A stretch of 51,670 nt of DNA from Planctomycetota bacterium (GTDB lineage: Bacteria; Planctomycetota; Planctomycetia; Gemmatales; Gemmataceae). The DNA lies in the NCBI GenBank assembly GCA_016872605.1, contig VGZI01000021.1, positions 1 through 51,670 of the forward strand, read 5' to 3'. The notes under the pieces are model-generated. The model searched no databases. It was not told the DNA's origin and worked only from the letters and a program-made list of their open reading frames with translations. Made by a program: the position numbers and the translations under genes. This document shows positions 18,574 through 26,760 of the stretch, in pieces (the stretch's first letter is position 1; every line of letters begins with the position of its first letter).

Positions 18574-21261
18574 ATGCGATTCGTATTTGCGACATTGGTT
18601 TTCAGCGGGGTGGCGAGTGGCATTCTCGCACAGCCGCCGGTAAATTCGGTGCATCCCTTGCCGCCGCAGACGCCGGCGTGGCTTGATGGATACGCGGTAC
18701 GCTGGCCGGTGCGCGTGCTTGGCGAACCGAGCGCACAAACTGCACAGAGCGTGCTGGTGCGCGTTCCGACGGGCGGTTGGCTCAAACCCGACGCCTCCGA
18801 CATCGCCGTTCAAGCTGCCAATGGCAAGCTGCTCCCCGCCGTCGTCCTGTCGCATGACCCGATCGGCGACACCATCATTCAATTCAAGCGCCATGCCAAC
18901 GATCCGTGGTATTGGGTCTACGGCGTCAATCCCAAGGCGCCGCCGCTCGCCAAAGTCGATCCAAAGGCGGATCCCGCGTTTCAAGAGGGCCTGACGCTCG
19001 AACTACGCGACTGGGCTGGCGACGATCTCGCGAGTTGGGCACGCGTGCGTGTCGGGCTCGAGAAAAGCGATAACGTCATCGGCAACGCCGTCGTCACGGA
19101 GATCATGCAGAACTGCAACCCCGCTCGCCCCGATGTGCCCAACAAATTCGCCGCCTCCTATCGCGGGTATCTCACGATCAAGAAGGAAGGAACGTACACC
19201 TTCGTCGCCAACGGCGAGGACGCGACGTTCCTTTTCATCGACGGCTTCAAAGTCTTCGAACGCCCCGGCGTCAATCGCCCGCTCGGCACGGTCAAAGTCA
19301 AGGAACTGGAGAAGATCGCCGGCAAGGTCGAACTCAAGCCGGGCGTGCATGCCTTTGAAGTGCATCAAGCGATCGGCGAGAGCCCGAACTCGCGCGGCAC
19401 CTGCGCGCTGGCGTGGACGACCCCGGACCAGCCGAGATTCAGCATCGTGCCGCCGACGGCGCTCACACATCCGTTGTACGCCCGCGTCGCCGCCGCCGAA
19501 CGTTCCGACGGAAGCCAGGCGGGCATCTTCGCGCACGGCATTGACGACTCGCTCGAATCGGCAGGGCTGAAACTGTTTCTCGTCAAGTTCGAGGCCAATC
19601 TCGATCCGAAGGACCAGCCGAAAGCGACCTGGGACTTCGGCAACGGGACGGCGGGCAAGGGGCCGCGGCAAACGCACGTTTACTTCCGTGAAGGCGACTA
19701 CGTGGTTTCGCTGAATGCCGGCGCCGGCCTGCCGCCGTTCAAACGGCGCATCCGCGTCTGGCCTGAGCCAGGGGAGTTCAGCCCGCTGTCGTTGCGAGCG
19801 GCCATTGAGGCAATCGAAGCGATGGAGTGGCATAAACTCGATCCGAGCCGCGTGCGTGAGATCTTTTCTTTTTTGCAAATTTGCGAGCAGCCGAACCGCT
19901 GGCCATTGATGGACGAGATCGCAAAGCACCTGTTAGCGCAGAAGGAACTCGATCTCGATTCGCGCGTTCAGTTCATCGCAGGCCGCATGGAGGCGTTGAC
20001 GAACCAGGGCAAGGCAGCCGACGCGTTCAAGCTAGCCGAGACGGTCGCGCTGGATTATGCCAAGACGCCCGTCCTGCAGGTTCGCCTTCAGCTAGCGGTG
20101 GCGGCGATCCACCAATACCACACCAAGGACGCCGCCAGCGCCAGCAAGATCTACAAGGCGATTCTCGAAGAGCACAAACGCGTCGAGCACCCGAACCTCC
20201 GGCTCGCAGCCATCCGCTGGGGCGATTTGTTCACCGAACAAGGCGACCTGACGCGCGCCAGCGAAACCTACCGCGTGGCAGCGACGCTTGGCGGCGAGAA
20301 ATTCGCCGGCACATCGACTACGGATGCCACCACGCGTGGCGCTCTCATGCGCATCGCCGAGCAAAAGCTCAAGGCCGGCGAAATCCAGGCCACACGCCAA
20401 CTTCTGGAGCGCATGGAACTCGAATACCCGGGGCGCCGACTCGACGGCCTTTACTGTTTCATGCGAGCCGAGACGGATCGGCACATCGGCAAGTATGAAG
20501 ATGCGCTGCGGCATTACGAGATGATCTTCAAGTTGCCGCAGTGGGCCGGGTATCGCGATCGCGCTACCTTCGGCCTGGCCGACACGTACAACCGCATGGG
20601 CGATCCCGAGAATGCGATGAAATGGTACAAGAATCTCAAGGAGGGTTTCCCGAAGTTCTTTGAAAGCCAAAAAGGTCCCGCGGTCGAAAAGTTGCTCGGA
20701 GCCCGGCTCGCACGAATCAAGGCCGTCAAGAATCCTGCCGACGCGTTCTTCAAGGGCTGGCGCACCGGCTTCGAGCCCGACGAGCGCGAGTGGTTTGGTC
20801 GGCTCGATTACGCGATGGTGCGCACGCCCGGTCTGGACGGACCGCACGCCGCTATGCTCGACATCTATCCGAAGGACCCGATCGGCGGCTTGATCGATTA
20901 CACCCGGCCCTTGAAAAACCTGACGCCGGGCGGCATGTACTGGGTCGAAATCTGGCATCGCGACGTCCTTCGTCCCGCGCCGCCCGCCGCGCATCAGCAA
21001 CCGTTCATCCATTTACGTTTGATCGCCGATACCACAAAGGAAGAGACGCTTGCCTCCGCCAATCTCTATCGCAATTCGCACCATCAATGGCATAAGCTCG
21101 GCTTCAAGATCAGGGCCCCATTGGCCGACGATTGCACCTTGAAGATTTCGTTCTACAACCACACCGGCGCGACGCTCTACGACGCCTTGTCGATCGAGCC
21201 AGTCACGGATCGCCAGCTCGATTCGCTGACCAATTTCCTCGAAGGAGGCAAGGCGCCATGA
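18574..21261 (+). CDS. Large secreted protein with PA14-like, PKD-like and TPR-like regions
   Basis: An 895-aa protein. A signal peptide occupies 1-20 (MRFVFATLVFSGVASGILA), which decides ATG 18574; a TTG at 18562 is also in frame. A PA14-like beta barrel covers about 190-290 (GYLTIKKEGTYTFVANGEDA, IDGFKVFERPG, KPGVHAFEVHQ). A PKD-like module is at about 349-395 (ATWDFGNGTAGKG, THVYFREGDYVVSLNAG). Helical TPR-like repeats span about 430-725 (DALRHYEMIFKLPQW, GLADTYNRMGDPENAMKWY). The C-terminal 160 residues look like a beta-sandwich. PA14 and PKD modules usually mean glycan binding or surface assembly. It precedes the beta-helix gene, which it overlaps by ATGA. Confidence 0.75.
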   Translation: MRFVFATLVFSGVASGILAQPPVNSVHPLPPQTPAWLDGYAVRWPVRVLGEPSAQTAQSVLVRVPTGGWLKPDASDIAVQAANGKLLPAVVLSHDPIGDTIIQFKRHANDPWYWVYGVNPKAPPLAKVDPKADPAFQEGLTLELRDWAGDDLASWARVRVGLEKSDNVIGNAVVTEIMQNCNPARPDVPNKFAASYRGYLTIKKEGTYTFVANGEDATFLFIDGFKVFERPGVNRPLGTVKVKELEKIAGKVELKPGVHAFEVHQAIGESPNSRGTCALAWTTPDQPRFSIVPPTALTHPLYARVAAAERSDGSQAGIFAHGIDDSLESAGLKLFLVKFEANLDPKDQPKATWDFGNGTAGKGPRQTHVYFREGDYVVSLNAGAGLPPFKRRIRVWPEPGEFSPLSLRAAIEAIEAMEWHKLDPSRVREIFSFLQICEQPNRWPLMDEIAKHLLAQKELDLDSRVQFIAGRMEALTNQGKAADAFKLAETVALDYAKTPVLQVRLQLAVAAIHQYHTKDAASASKIYKAILEEHKRVEHPNLRLAAIRWGDLFTEQGDLTRASETYRVAATLGGEKFAGTSTTDATTRGALMRIAEQKLKAGEIQATRQLLERMELEYPGRRLDGLYCFMRAETDRHIGKYEDALRHYEMIFKLPQWAGYRDRATFGLADTYNRMGDPENAMKWYKNLKEGFPKFFESQKGPAVEKLLGARLARIKAVKNPADAFFKGWRTGFEPDEREWFGRLDYAMVRTPGLDGPHAAMLDIYPKDPIGGLIDYTRPLKNLTPGGMYWVEIWHRDVLRPAPPAAHQQPFIHLRLIADTTKEETLASANLYRNSHHQWHKLGFKIRAPLADDCTLKISFYNHTGATLYDALSIEPVTDRQLDSLTNFLEGGKAP

Positions 21262-22892
21262 ATCCATCCCGTCGGGACGAACTTCCAGCTTGTCCCAGAC
21301 AATTCGGTTGGCGAACGTGGGTACTCGGGACAAGCTGGCAGCTTGTCCCTACGACGGTGATTCTGTTTCCTCTGATTTGCTCCGTCTGCTCCGCCGCCGA
21401 GATCAGCAGCAACGGCCTCGGCGGCGGAGTGTGGTCCGATCCGGCAACCTGGCGTGGCAAAAAGGTTCCAGGACCCTTTGATGACGTCGTCATCCAAAAG
21501 CTCGACGTTGTCACCTTCGATCGCAATGACGACGGCAAGGTCTCGTGCCAAAAAGTGCAGATCGACCCCAAGGGCATGCTCACCTTCAAGACCGGCGTGG
21601 GTAAACTGGTCTGCTGCGTCGCCGACTCCATCGAGTCCTTTGGCGCCATCAAGCTCGACGGGACCAAGTCGGGAGGCGATCATCTCGAACTGCGCATGAT
21701 CGGCGACAATGCGGAAAAGCGAAAAGTCAAGCTCAAGAAGGGCGCTGCTTTACTGCTGTATGGCAAGGCAAATCTGCCGGACGATCGTCGCAATGTGGCA
21801 GTGCGCTCGCCTAAGGTAGCCGACCAAAAAGAAGATGTTCTGAGCCTGATCGAGGCCGACGGCGGTGTCAGCATCGATTGGCAGCGTGCGAGTCTGCACG
21901 AGATCAAGCTGCAAGCCCAAAAGCTCGACAACACGGGGGCCAAGGCGAACGAACGGCTCAACATCATCGGCAACGCCTTCACCGGCCGGGCGCGGCTGTG
22001 GCTGCATTCCTGCGACACGCCGATGATCGCCAAAAATACTTTTTACTACGCCGACAAGACGCCGCTCACCGAGGGCGCCATCGCCGTCTACTTCGGGCCG
22101 CTGGCCGAGATCAAGCACAACACGATCCGCGGTGCGTTTGTCTTTGGCATCACGGTCAATTATCAGAGCGATTCGGCGGTCGAAGGGAACACGGTCGAAG
22201 GCTGCGCGGCGGGCATCACTGGCGGGTACGGCATTCCGAGCACGATGATCAAGAAGAATATCATTCGCGGCTGCGAAGTCGGCATTCGCCTCGAAGGCGC
22301 ATCGGGCGTACTGGAAGACAACCTCGTCGAAGGGGCGATGACGGCTTTTCAGCACGAGAACGCCAGCCTTCAGGTTGCAAATCTTCAGATCAAGGATCTC
22401 AATGCCAAGGGGACGGGGATCAACTTCCTGTCGGGAAAACTGACTCTCCTCAACTGCGATATCGCACCAGCTCAGATTAAGGTCGCTGCCCAGGCCGCCA
22501 CGGTCAAGGACGATCCGATCATCTGCCAGCAGTATGTGGTCGTCGGCGTCAAAGGAGCGCCTGCCGATTCTCTGGTCGATGTGCGGACGAACGATCCGAA
22601 GCTCGCCGCCGACGTGGCTGACCCGAGCGTGCGCAACACGCCGGCGCCGTTGACCGCGGGACTGACGCCGTTGCCCAGGACGCTCAATCCGCTGATTGTC
22701 AAAGCCTGGACCATCGATCCGAAAGGGAAATTACAACCGGGCGTCGAGTATAATGTGAAGGTCCTCGGCCCGGCCCCGAAGGAGGGGGCGGCCCGGCCGG
22801 TGCTCAAGACAATGGCGTTTCGCCCCGCGGAGAACGGCTTTCGCGCCAAGCTCGATGACGCCACGCCAAGCTTGGAGGTGGAGTTGAAATGA
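21258..22892 (+). CDS. Secreted right-handed beta-helix protein with G8-like N-terminal segment
   Basis: A 544-aa product starting at ATG 21258 (ATGA overlap, GGAGG 10 nt upstream). Residues 5-32 (RRDELPACPRQF, LGTSWQLVPT) are encoded by dispersed repeat; the export segment follows at 33-46 with cleavage near 47. Residues about 53-95 (GGGVWSDPATWRGKKVPGPF, DDVVI) resemble the start of a G8 domain. From about 215 to 400, short turns repeat with N/G-rich periodicity (EGNTVEGCAAGITGGYG, IKKNIIRGCEVGIRLEG, LEDNLVEGAM), as in NosD/pectate-lyase-like parallel beta-helices. Probably binds or modifies extracellular polysaccharide; no catalytic residues assigned. Confidence 0.75.
   Translation: MNPSRRDELPACPRQFGWRTWVLGTSWQLVPTTVILFPLICSVCSAAEISSNGLGGGVWSDPATWRGKKVPGPFDDVVIQKLDVVTFDRNDDGKVSCQKVQIDPKGMLTFKTGVGKLVCCVADSIESFGAIKLDGTKSGGDHLELRMIGDNAEKRKVKLKKGAALLLYGKANLPDDRRNVAVRSPKVADQKEDVLSLIEADGGVSIDWQRASLHEIKLQAQKLDNTGAKANERLNIIGNAFTGRARLWLHSCDTPMIAKNTFYYADKTPLTEGAIAVYFGPLAEIKHNTIRGAFVFGITVNYQSDSAVEGNTVEGCAAGITGGYGIPSTMIKKNIIRGCEVGIRLEGASGVLEDNLVEGAMTAFQHENASLQVANLQIKDLNAKGTGINFLSGKLTLLNCDIAPAQIKVAAQAATVKDDPIICQQYVVVGVKGAPADSLVDVRTNDPKLAADVADPSVRNTPAPLTAGLTPLPRTLNPLIVKAWTIDPKGKLQPGVEYNVKVLGPAPKEGAARPVLKTMAFRPAENGFRAKLDDATPSLEVELK
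21273..21350. repeat. GGGACAAGCTGG-type dispersed repeat within the beta-helix gene
   Basis: TTCCAGCTTGTCCC (21283-21296) is the complement of GGGACAAGCTGGCA, which begins at 21327 and runs into CAGCTTGTCCC (21340-21350). The element is translated as the N-terminus of the beta-helix protein, upstream of its hydrophobic export segment. Confidence 0.65.
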
Positions 22893-24469
22893 TGCAGCTA
22901 CATCGGAGCGACTGGCGTGAAACCGCCAAGCGATCCGTCCTGACGCTTGCGGTTGGCGCGATGGTGTTGTTGTGTGCGAGCGGCGCACGGGCGCAACGCA
23001 CGGTTACATTCCCGCCTGCGGAAGCGCCGCCGCCGCCGCCCGCCAAGGCGCCGCCCAAGACGGCGTCCGGCGGCGAAGAGACCGATATCATCCCCGACCC
23101 GGGTCCCTCGATGCGCAAGACCAAGCATCAAACTCCGCCGCCGCCCACCAACCTCACCGTCATCTACAAAGTCAAGTATGGCGAAGTCCTTCAGTACAAG
23201 CATCCCAATGGCGTCGTGCAGACTTTCGAGCAATGGAAAAGCTATCCGCCCGACGCGTCCAACCTCGTCACACTCACCAATGAGAAGCTCGCGGACGGCA
23301 ACAACTACCAGTATGCCGAGAAGGAGCTGTCCGCGCCGGGTTTCGATCCGGTCGATATCCCAATTCTGTACATGACCGGCGACTACGACTTCACGCTCAA
23401 GCCCGCGGAGGTCGAGAACCTGCGCAAGTTCATCACCGGCGGCGGCACGATTATCTTCAACGCAGCCCGAGGGCGCGATGAGTTCTCGCGCGGCGTCGTT
23501 CGCGAGATGAAAAGAGTGTTCCCGCGCAAGTCGTTCATGCGGCTGCCGGCCGATCACCCGATCTTCAACGCCCGCTTCCGCGTCTCGAACGTGATGATGA
23601 TGCTCGGCGGCGTGCAGCGCTCCTTGGAGCCGGAAATCTACTCGATCGACATCGGCACCCGCGCGGCGTGCATCCTGGTTCCCGGCGGACTGGGAGCAGC
23701 CCTTAGCAACAGCGAGTATCATCCCGACGGCCGGCATATCGTCGGCGAATCCGCCAAACGCCTCGGCGTCAACCTCGTCGCCTACATGCTGGGCAACACC
23801 GAATACGGAAAATTCCTTGCACAGGAATTTCCCGTATACACCGGCCGCACGAAGGCGGGCGATGTCGTTCGCTTCGCTTCGGTCAAGTACGCAGGCAGCT
23901 GGGACTTGAACCCCGCCATTCAGAATACGGTGCTGGCGAATCTCAAGGACAATACCAACGTCGACGTCGATTTCACGCCGCACGCCGTCGCGCTCGACGA
24001 CAAGGCGGCCGGGCATTTTCCGATCCTCTTCATGACCGGACATTACGACTTCCAGTTCACCGACGCCGAGGCGGCCGGGTTGGCCCGCTATCTCAATCGC
24101 GGCGGGTTGCTCGTGGTCAGCTCCGGCGCCGGCCTCAAGCCGTTCGACAAGGCATTCAATCGCGAGTTGCGCCGCGTGTATCCGAATGCCGAGTTGGCCC
24201 GCATCCCGCCGAGCCATCCGCTCTTCTCCGGTGGCTGGAACTCCGTAAGCAAGGTGACTTTCACCGCGCCGCTGCTGCGTGACAACCCGACGCTTGATGC
24301 GCCCGAGTTCTTTGGTTACTTCATCGACGGACGGCTGGCGATCCTCTACACGCCGTATGATCTGATGAGCGGGGTCAATCGCGAGTCGAACGCCTATGCC
24401 AAAGGGCTGGTCGATACCGATGCGATGCGCGTCGTCAACAATATCATTACTTATGCGTTGACCCATTGA
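22889..24469 (+). CDS. Exported protein with two tandem DUF4159 domains
   Basis: A 526-aa protein. A signal peptide lies at about 15-36 (cleavage near ARAQ), then a Pro-rich linker (41-87). Two homologous halves follow. Half 1 (about 90-305) contains DIPILYMTGDYDFTLKPAE, FITGGGTIIFNAARG and RLPADHPIF. Half 2 (about 325-526) contains HFPILFMTGHYDFQFTDAE, YLNRGGLLVVSSGAG and RIPPSHPLF. DUF4159 domains adopt a class I glutamine-amidotransferase-like fold and usually accompany MoxR-DUF58-BatA genes, as here. Overlaps the beta-helix gene by ATGA; moxR follows after 101 nt of repeat. Confidence 0.9.
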   Translation: MMQLHRSDWRETAKRSVLTLAVGAMVLLCASGARAQRTVTFPPAEAPPPPPAKAPPKTASGGEETDIIPDPGPSMRKTKHQTPPPPTNLTVIYKVKYGEVLQYKHPNGVVQTFEQWKSYPPDASNLVTLTNEKLADGNNYQYAEKELSAPGFDPVDIPILYMTGDYDFTLKPAEVENLRKFITGGGTIIFNAARGRDEFSRGVVREMKRVFPRKSFMRLPADHPIFNARFRVSNVMMMLGGVQRSLEPEIYSIDIGTRAACILVPGGLGAALSNSEYHPDGRHIVGESAKRLGVNLVAYMLGNTEYGKFLAQEFPVYTGRTKAGDVVRFASVKYAGSWDLNPAIQNTVLANLKDNTNVDVDFTPHAVALDDKAAGHFPILFMTGHYDFQFTDAEAAGLARYLNRGGLLVVSSGAGLKPFDKAFNRELRRVYPNAELARIPPSHPLFSGGWNSVSKVTFTAPLLRDNPTLDAPEFFGYFIDGRLAILYTPYDLMSGVNRESNAYAKGLVDTDAMRVVNNIITYALTH

Positions 24470-24474
24470 TTCCC

Positions 24475-24559
24475 ATTTGCCGCCGGCGGCTTCGCGCTCG
24501 CATCGCAGCGGCGATGTTCCCACCATCATGCTGCGAGCGCGAAGCCGCAAGCGGCGAAT
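24475..24559. repeat. GCGAAGCCGCAAGCGGC-type palindromic repeat, copy 1
   Basis: The left arm 24475-24507 (GGCGGCTTCGCGCTCGCA core) pairs imperfectly with 24531-24559 (CTGCGAGCGCGAAGCCGCAA core). It fills the gap between the DUF4159 gene and moxR. The same arms recur as a perfect palindrome at 26689-26744 after the DUF58 gene, so copies flank moxR-DUF58. Confidence 0.75.
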
Positions 24560-24570
24560 TTGCGACAGCC

Positions 24571-25572
24571 ATGAACCCAGAAATCGAACAACGTCTCGCC
24601 GCTCTGGCTACCCTCCACAAAAAGATGCTCGAGGAGTTCGGCAAAGTCATCGTCGGCCAGACCGAAGTTCTCGAAGAACTGCTCATCACCATCTTCGCCG
24701 GCGGGCACAATCTTCTGGAAGGCGTGCCGGGGCTGGCCAAGACACTGATGATCAGTACGCTGTCGCGCATCGTCTCCTTGCGGTTCAAGCGCATCCAGTT
24801 CACGCCCGATCTGATGCCGTCCGACATTGTCGGCACCAACGTCATCGAGGAAGATCACACGACCGGCAAACGCGTGATGGTGTTCGTCGCCGGGCCGATC
24901 TTCGCGAACGTCATTCTGGCCGACGAGATTAACCGCACGCCGCCGAAGACGCAAGCGGCCCTCTTGCAAGCGATGCAGGAGAAGGAAGTCACCGCCGGCG
25001 GCAAGACGTTCAAGCTCGAACCGCCGTTTTTCGTACTGGCGACGCAGAATCCGATCGATCAGGAAGGCACGTATCCGCTGCCCGAGGCGCAGAAGGATCG
25101 CTTCTTGATGAACACCTTCATCAGGTATCCTGGCCTGGAACACGAGGAGCAAATCGTCGAGCGGACGACGATGAATGTCGTTTCCGACGTGAAGCCAGTC
25201 TTGGAGCGTGAGTTCCTGCTCAAGTTCCAGGAACTGATCCGCAGCATCCCGGTGTCGAAGCACGTGACGGGCTATGCGGTCGATCTGGTGCGTGCGACTC
25301 GGCCCGAAGAACCCGGTGTGCCGGCGTTTGTCAAGGACCAGGTCGGCTGGGGCGCGGGACCGCGCGCCAGCCAGGCGCTCATCCACTGCGCGAAGTGCTA
25401 TGCCGCGCTGCAAGGCCGACTCAACGTGTCGTGCGACGACGTACGCCATCTCGCCCTGCCGGTGCTTCGCCATCGCCTACAAGCCAGCTTCGCCGCCGAG
25501 GCCGAGGGGATCACGACCGACATGATCGTCAAGAAGCTCCTGGCGACGGTGCCGGAGCGAACACGGTCGTGA
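24571..25572 (+). CDS. MoxR-family AAA+ ATPase
   Basis: A 333-aa cytoplasmic ATPase. Walker A GVPGLAKT (51-58), Walker B NVILADEIN (113-121), sensor 1 in VLATQNPIDQEGTYPLPEAQ and an arginine-finger region QKDRF follow in the order expected for AAA_3 (MoxR/RavA) proteins; a lid domain with VPAFVKDQVGWGAGPRASQ closes the C-terminus. MoxR proteins act as chaperone-like ATPases on VWA-domain partners, which fits the DUF58 and VWA genes that follow. ATG 24571 is chosen because upstream in-frame residues from 24466 derive from the palindromic repeat. Confidence 0.94.
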   Translation: MNPEIEQRLAALATLHKKMLEEFGKVIVGQTEVLEELLITIFAGGHNLLEGVPGLAKTLMISTLSRIVSLRFKRIQFTPDLMPSDIVGTNVIEEDHTTGKRVMVFVAGPIFANVILADEINRTPPKTQAALLQAMQEKEVTAGGKTFKLEPPFFVLATQNPIDQEGTYPLPEAQKDRFLMNTFIRYPGLEHEEQIVERTTMNVVSDVKPVLEREFLLKFQELIRSIPVSKHVTGYAVDLVRATRPEEPGVPAFVKDQVGWGAGPRASQALIHCAKCYAALQGRLNVSCDDVRHLALPVLRHRLQASFAAEAEGITTDMIVKKLLATVPERTRS

Positions 25573-25664
25573 GGACAATTTTGGAAAAACCAAGGACGAA
25601 CGAAGTGAGCTCTTGAGATCGATCCCGCTGGTTTGCTGCGGTCGTCTGCGGGTTTCAAACAATC

Positions 25665-26684
25665 ATGATGCGGTTTTTCTCCATGTCCTGGCTGCAGAAC
25701 CTCGGCGCGCAAGCGCGCGAGTTGTTTCAGCGTCTGCACCATGCCGTAGTGGCGACCGCAGAACCCGAGTTGGCTCAGGGTATGACCGGCTTCGATCCGC
25801 AGCGCTATCTCGATCCGGCTATGTTGGCACGCGTCGGCTTGTCGCCGCTGTTGGCGAAGGTCGTCGTCGAAGGCTTTTTGTCCGGACTGCACAAGAGTCC
25901 GTTTCATGGCTTCTCCGTCGAGTTTGCCGAGCATCGCGAGTATGTGCCCGGCGATGATTTGAAATACCTCGACTGGGCTTTGTATGCGCGGACCGATCTC
26001 TACTACATCAAACGGTTCGAAGAAGAGACGAACCTGCGCTGTCATATCCTGCTCGATCATTCTGCGTCGATGGCCTACGGGACCGGAGCACTGACGAAAT
26101 GGGATTACTCGTGCTTTCTGGGGACTTGTCTGGCGTATCTCATGGTGCGGCAACAGGACGCAGTCGGCCTGACGCTCTTCGGCGCGGCGCCCGGGCTGTA
26201 TGTGCCGCCCAAGTGCCGGCGCTCGCACCTGAGGCAACTGATGGCGACGATGTGCCGACACGCTCCGACCGGCACGACAGATGTCGGCGCCAGCTTGCGC
26301 GCCGCCATCCGCAAGCTCAAGCGCCGCGGCCTCGTCGTGCTCATCAGCGATCTCATTGACGATCCGGCCGAGACGCTCAAGGCGATCCGCCTGCTCTCGG
26401 GCCATCGGCACGAAGTCATCGTTTTTCACGTGCTGGACGCGACGGAGCTCGACTTCAACTTCGAGCAGCCCGCGCTCTTCCGCGACATGGAAACCGGCGA
26501 GGAGTTGGAGATCGACCCGGCATCCGTCCGCGCCGCCTATCTCGAGCAGATGCAGGAGCTGTACGAGTTCTACCGCAAGGGGCTCGCCGAGATGGGGATC
26601 GATTATCATTTGGTGAACACCAAGCAATCGTACGATCAAGCGCTCACCGTCTACCTGAATCGCCGAGCCCGCACACGGCGATGA
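25665..26684 (+). CDS. DUF58 domain protein (VWA-like fold)
   Basis: A 339-aa protein with the DUF58 hallmark VPGDDLKYLDW (94-104), then a VWA-like core whose metal-site motif reads DHSAS (131-135) in HILLDHSASM. It continues with VGLTLFGAAPGL, GTTDVGASLRAAI and RGLVVLISDLIDD. There are no membrane helices, so it is cytoplasmic and probably the direct partner of MoxR. ATG 25665 is followed by a second ATG and a third at 25683; I keep the first. The 92-nt spacer from moxR contains no repeat or terminator, so the genes are likely one transcript. Confidence 0.92.
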   Translation: MMRFFSMSWLQNLGAQARELFQRLHHAVVATAEPELAQGMTGFDPQRYLDPAMLARVGLSPLLAKVVVEGFLSGLHKSPFHGFSVEFAEHREYVPGDDLKYLDWALYARTDLYYIKRFEEETNLRCHILLDHSASMAYGTGALTKWDYSCFLGTCLAYLMVRQQDAVGLTLFGAAPGLYVPPKCRRSHLRQLMATMCRHAPTGTTDVGASLRAAIRKLKRRGLVVLISDLIDDPAETLKAIRLLSGHRHEVIVFHVLDATELDFNFEQPALFRDMETGEELEIDPASVRAAYLEQMQELYEFYRKGLAEMGIDYHLVNTKQSYDQALTVYLNRRARTRR

Positions 26685-26688
26685 TCAT

Positions 26689-26744
26689 GCCGCTTGCGGC
26701 TTCGCGCTCGAGAGGCGCCGGGCGAGCGCGAAGCCGCAAGCGGC
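26689..26744. repeat. GCGAAGCCGCAAGCGGC-type palindromic repeat, copy 2
   Basis: A perfect 22-bp inverted repeat: 26689-26710 (core GCTTGCGGCTTCGCGCTCG) against 26723-26744, loop 12 nt. It starts 4 nt after the DUF58 stop and ends 16 nt before the BatA gene. It could form a stable hairpin in the operon transcript and alter the relative expression of BatA. Confidence 0.8.
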
Positions 26745-26760
26745 GAATCTGAGATCCTAC

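Noticed and set aside
22898..24550. 550-aa open frame antisense to the DUF4159 gene
   Set aside because: Long but with shadow-type composition and no start signal; the sense frame has two matching DUF4159 halves and ATGA coupling to its neighbour.
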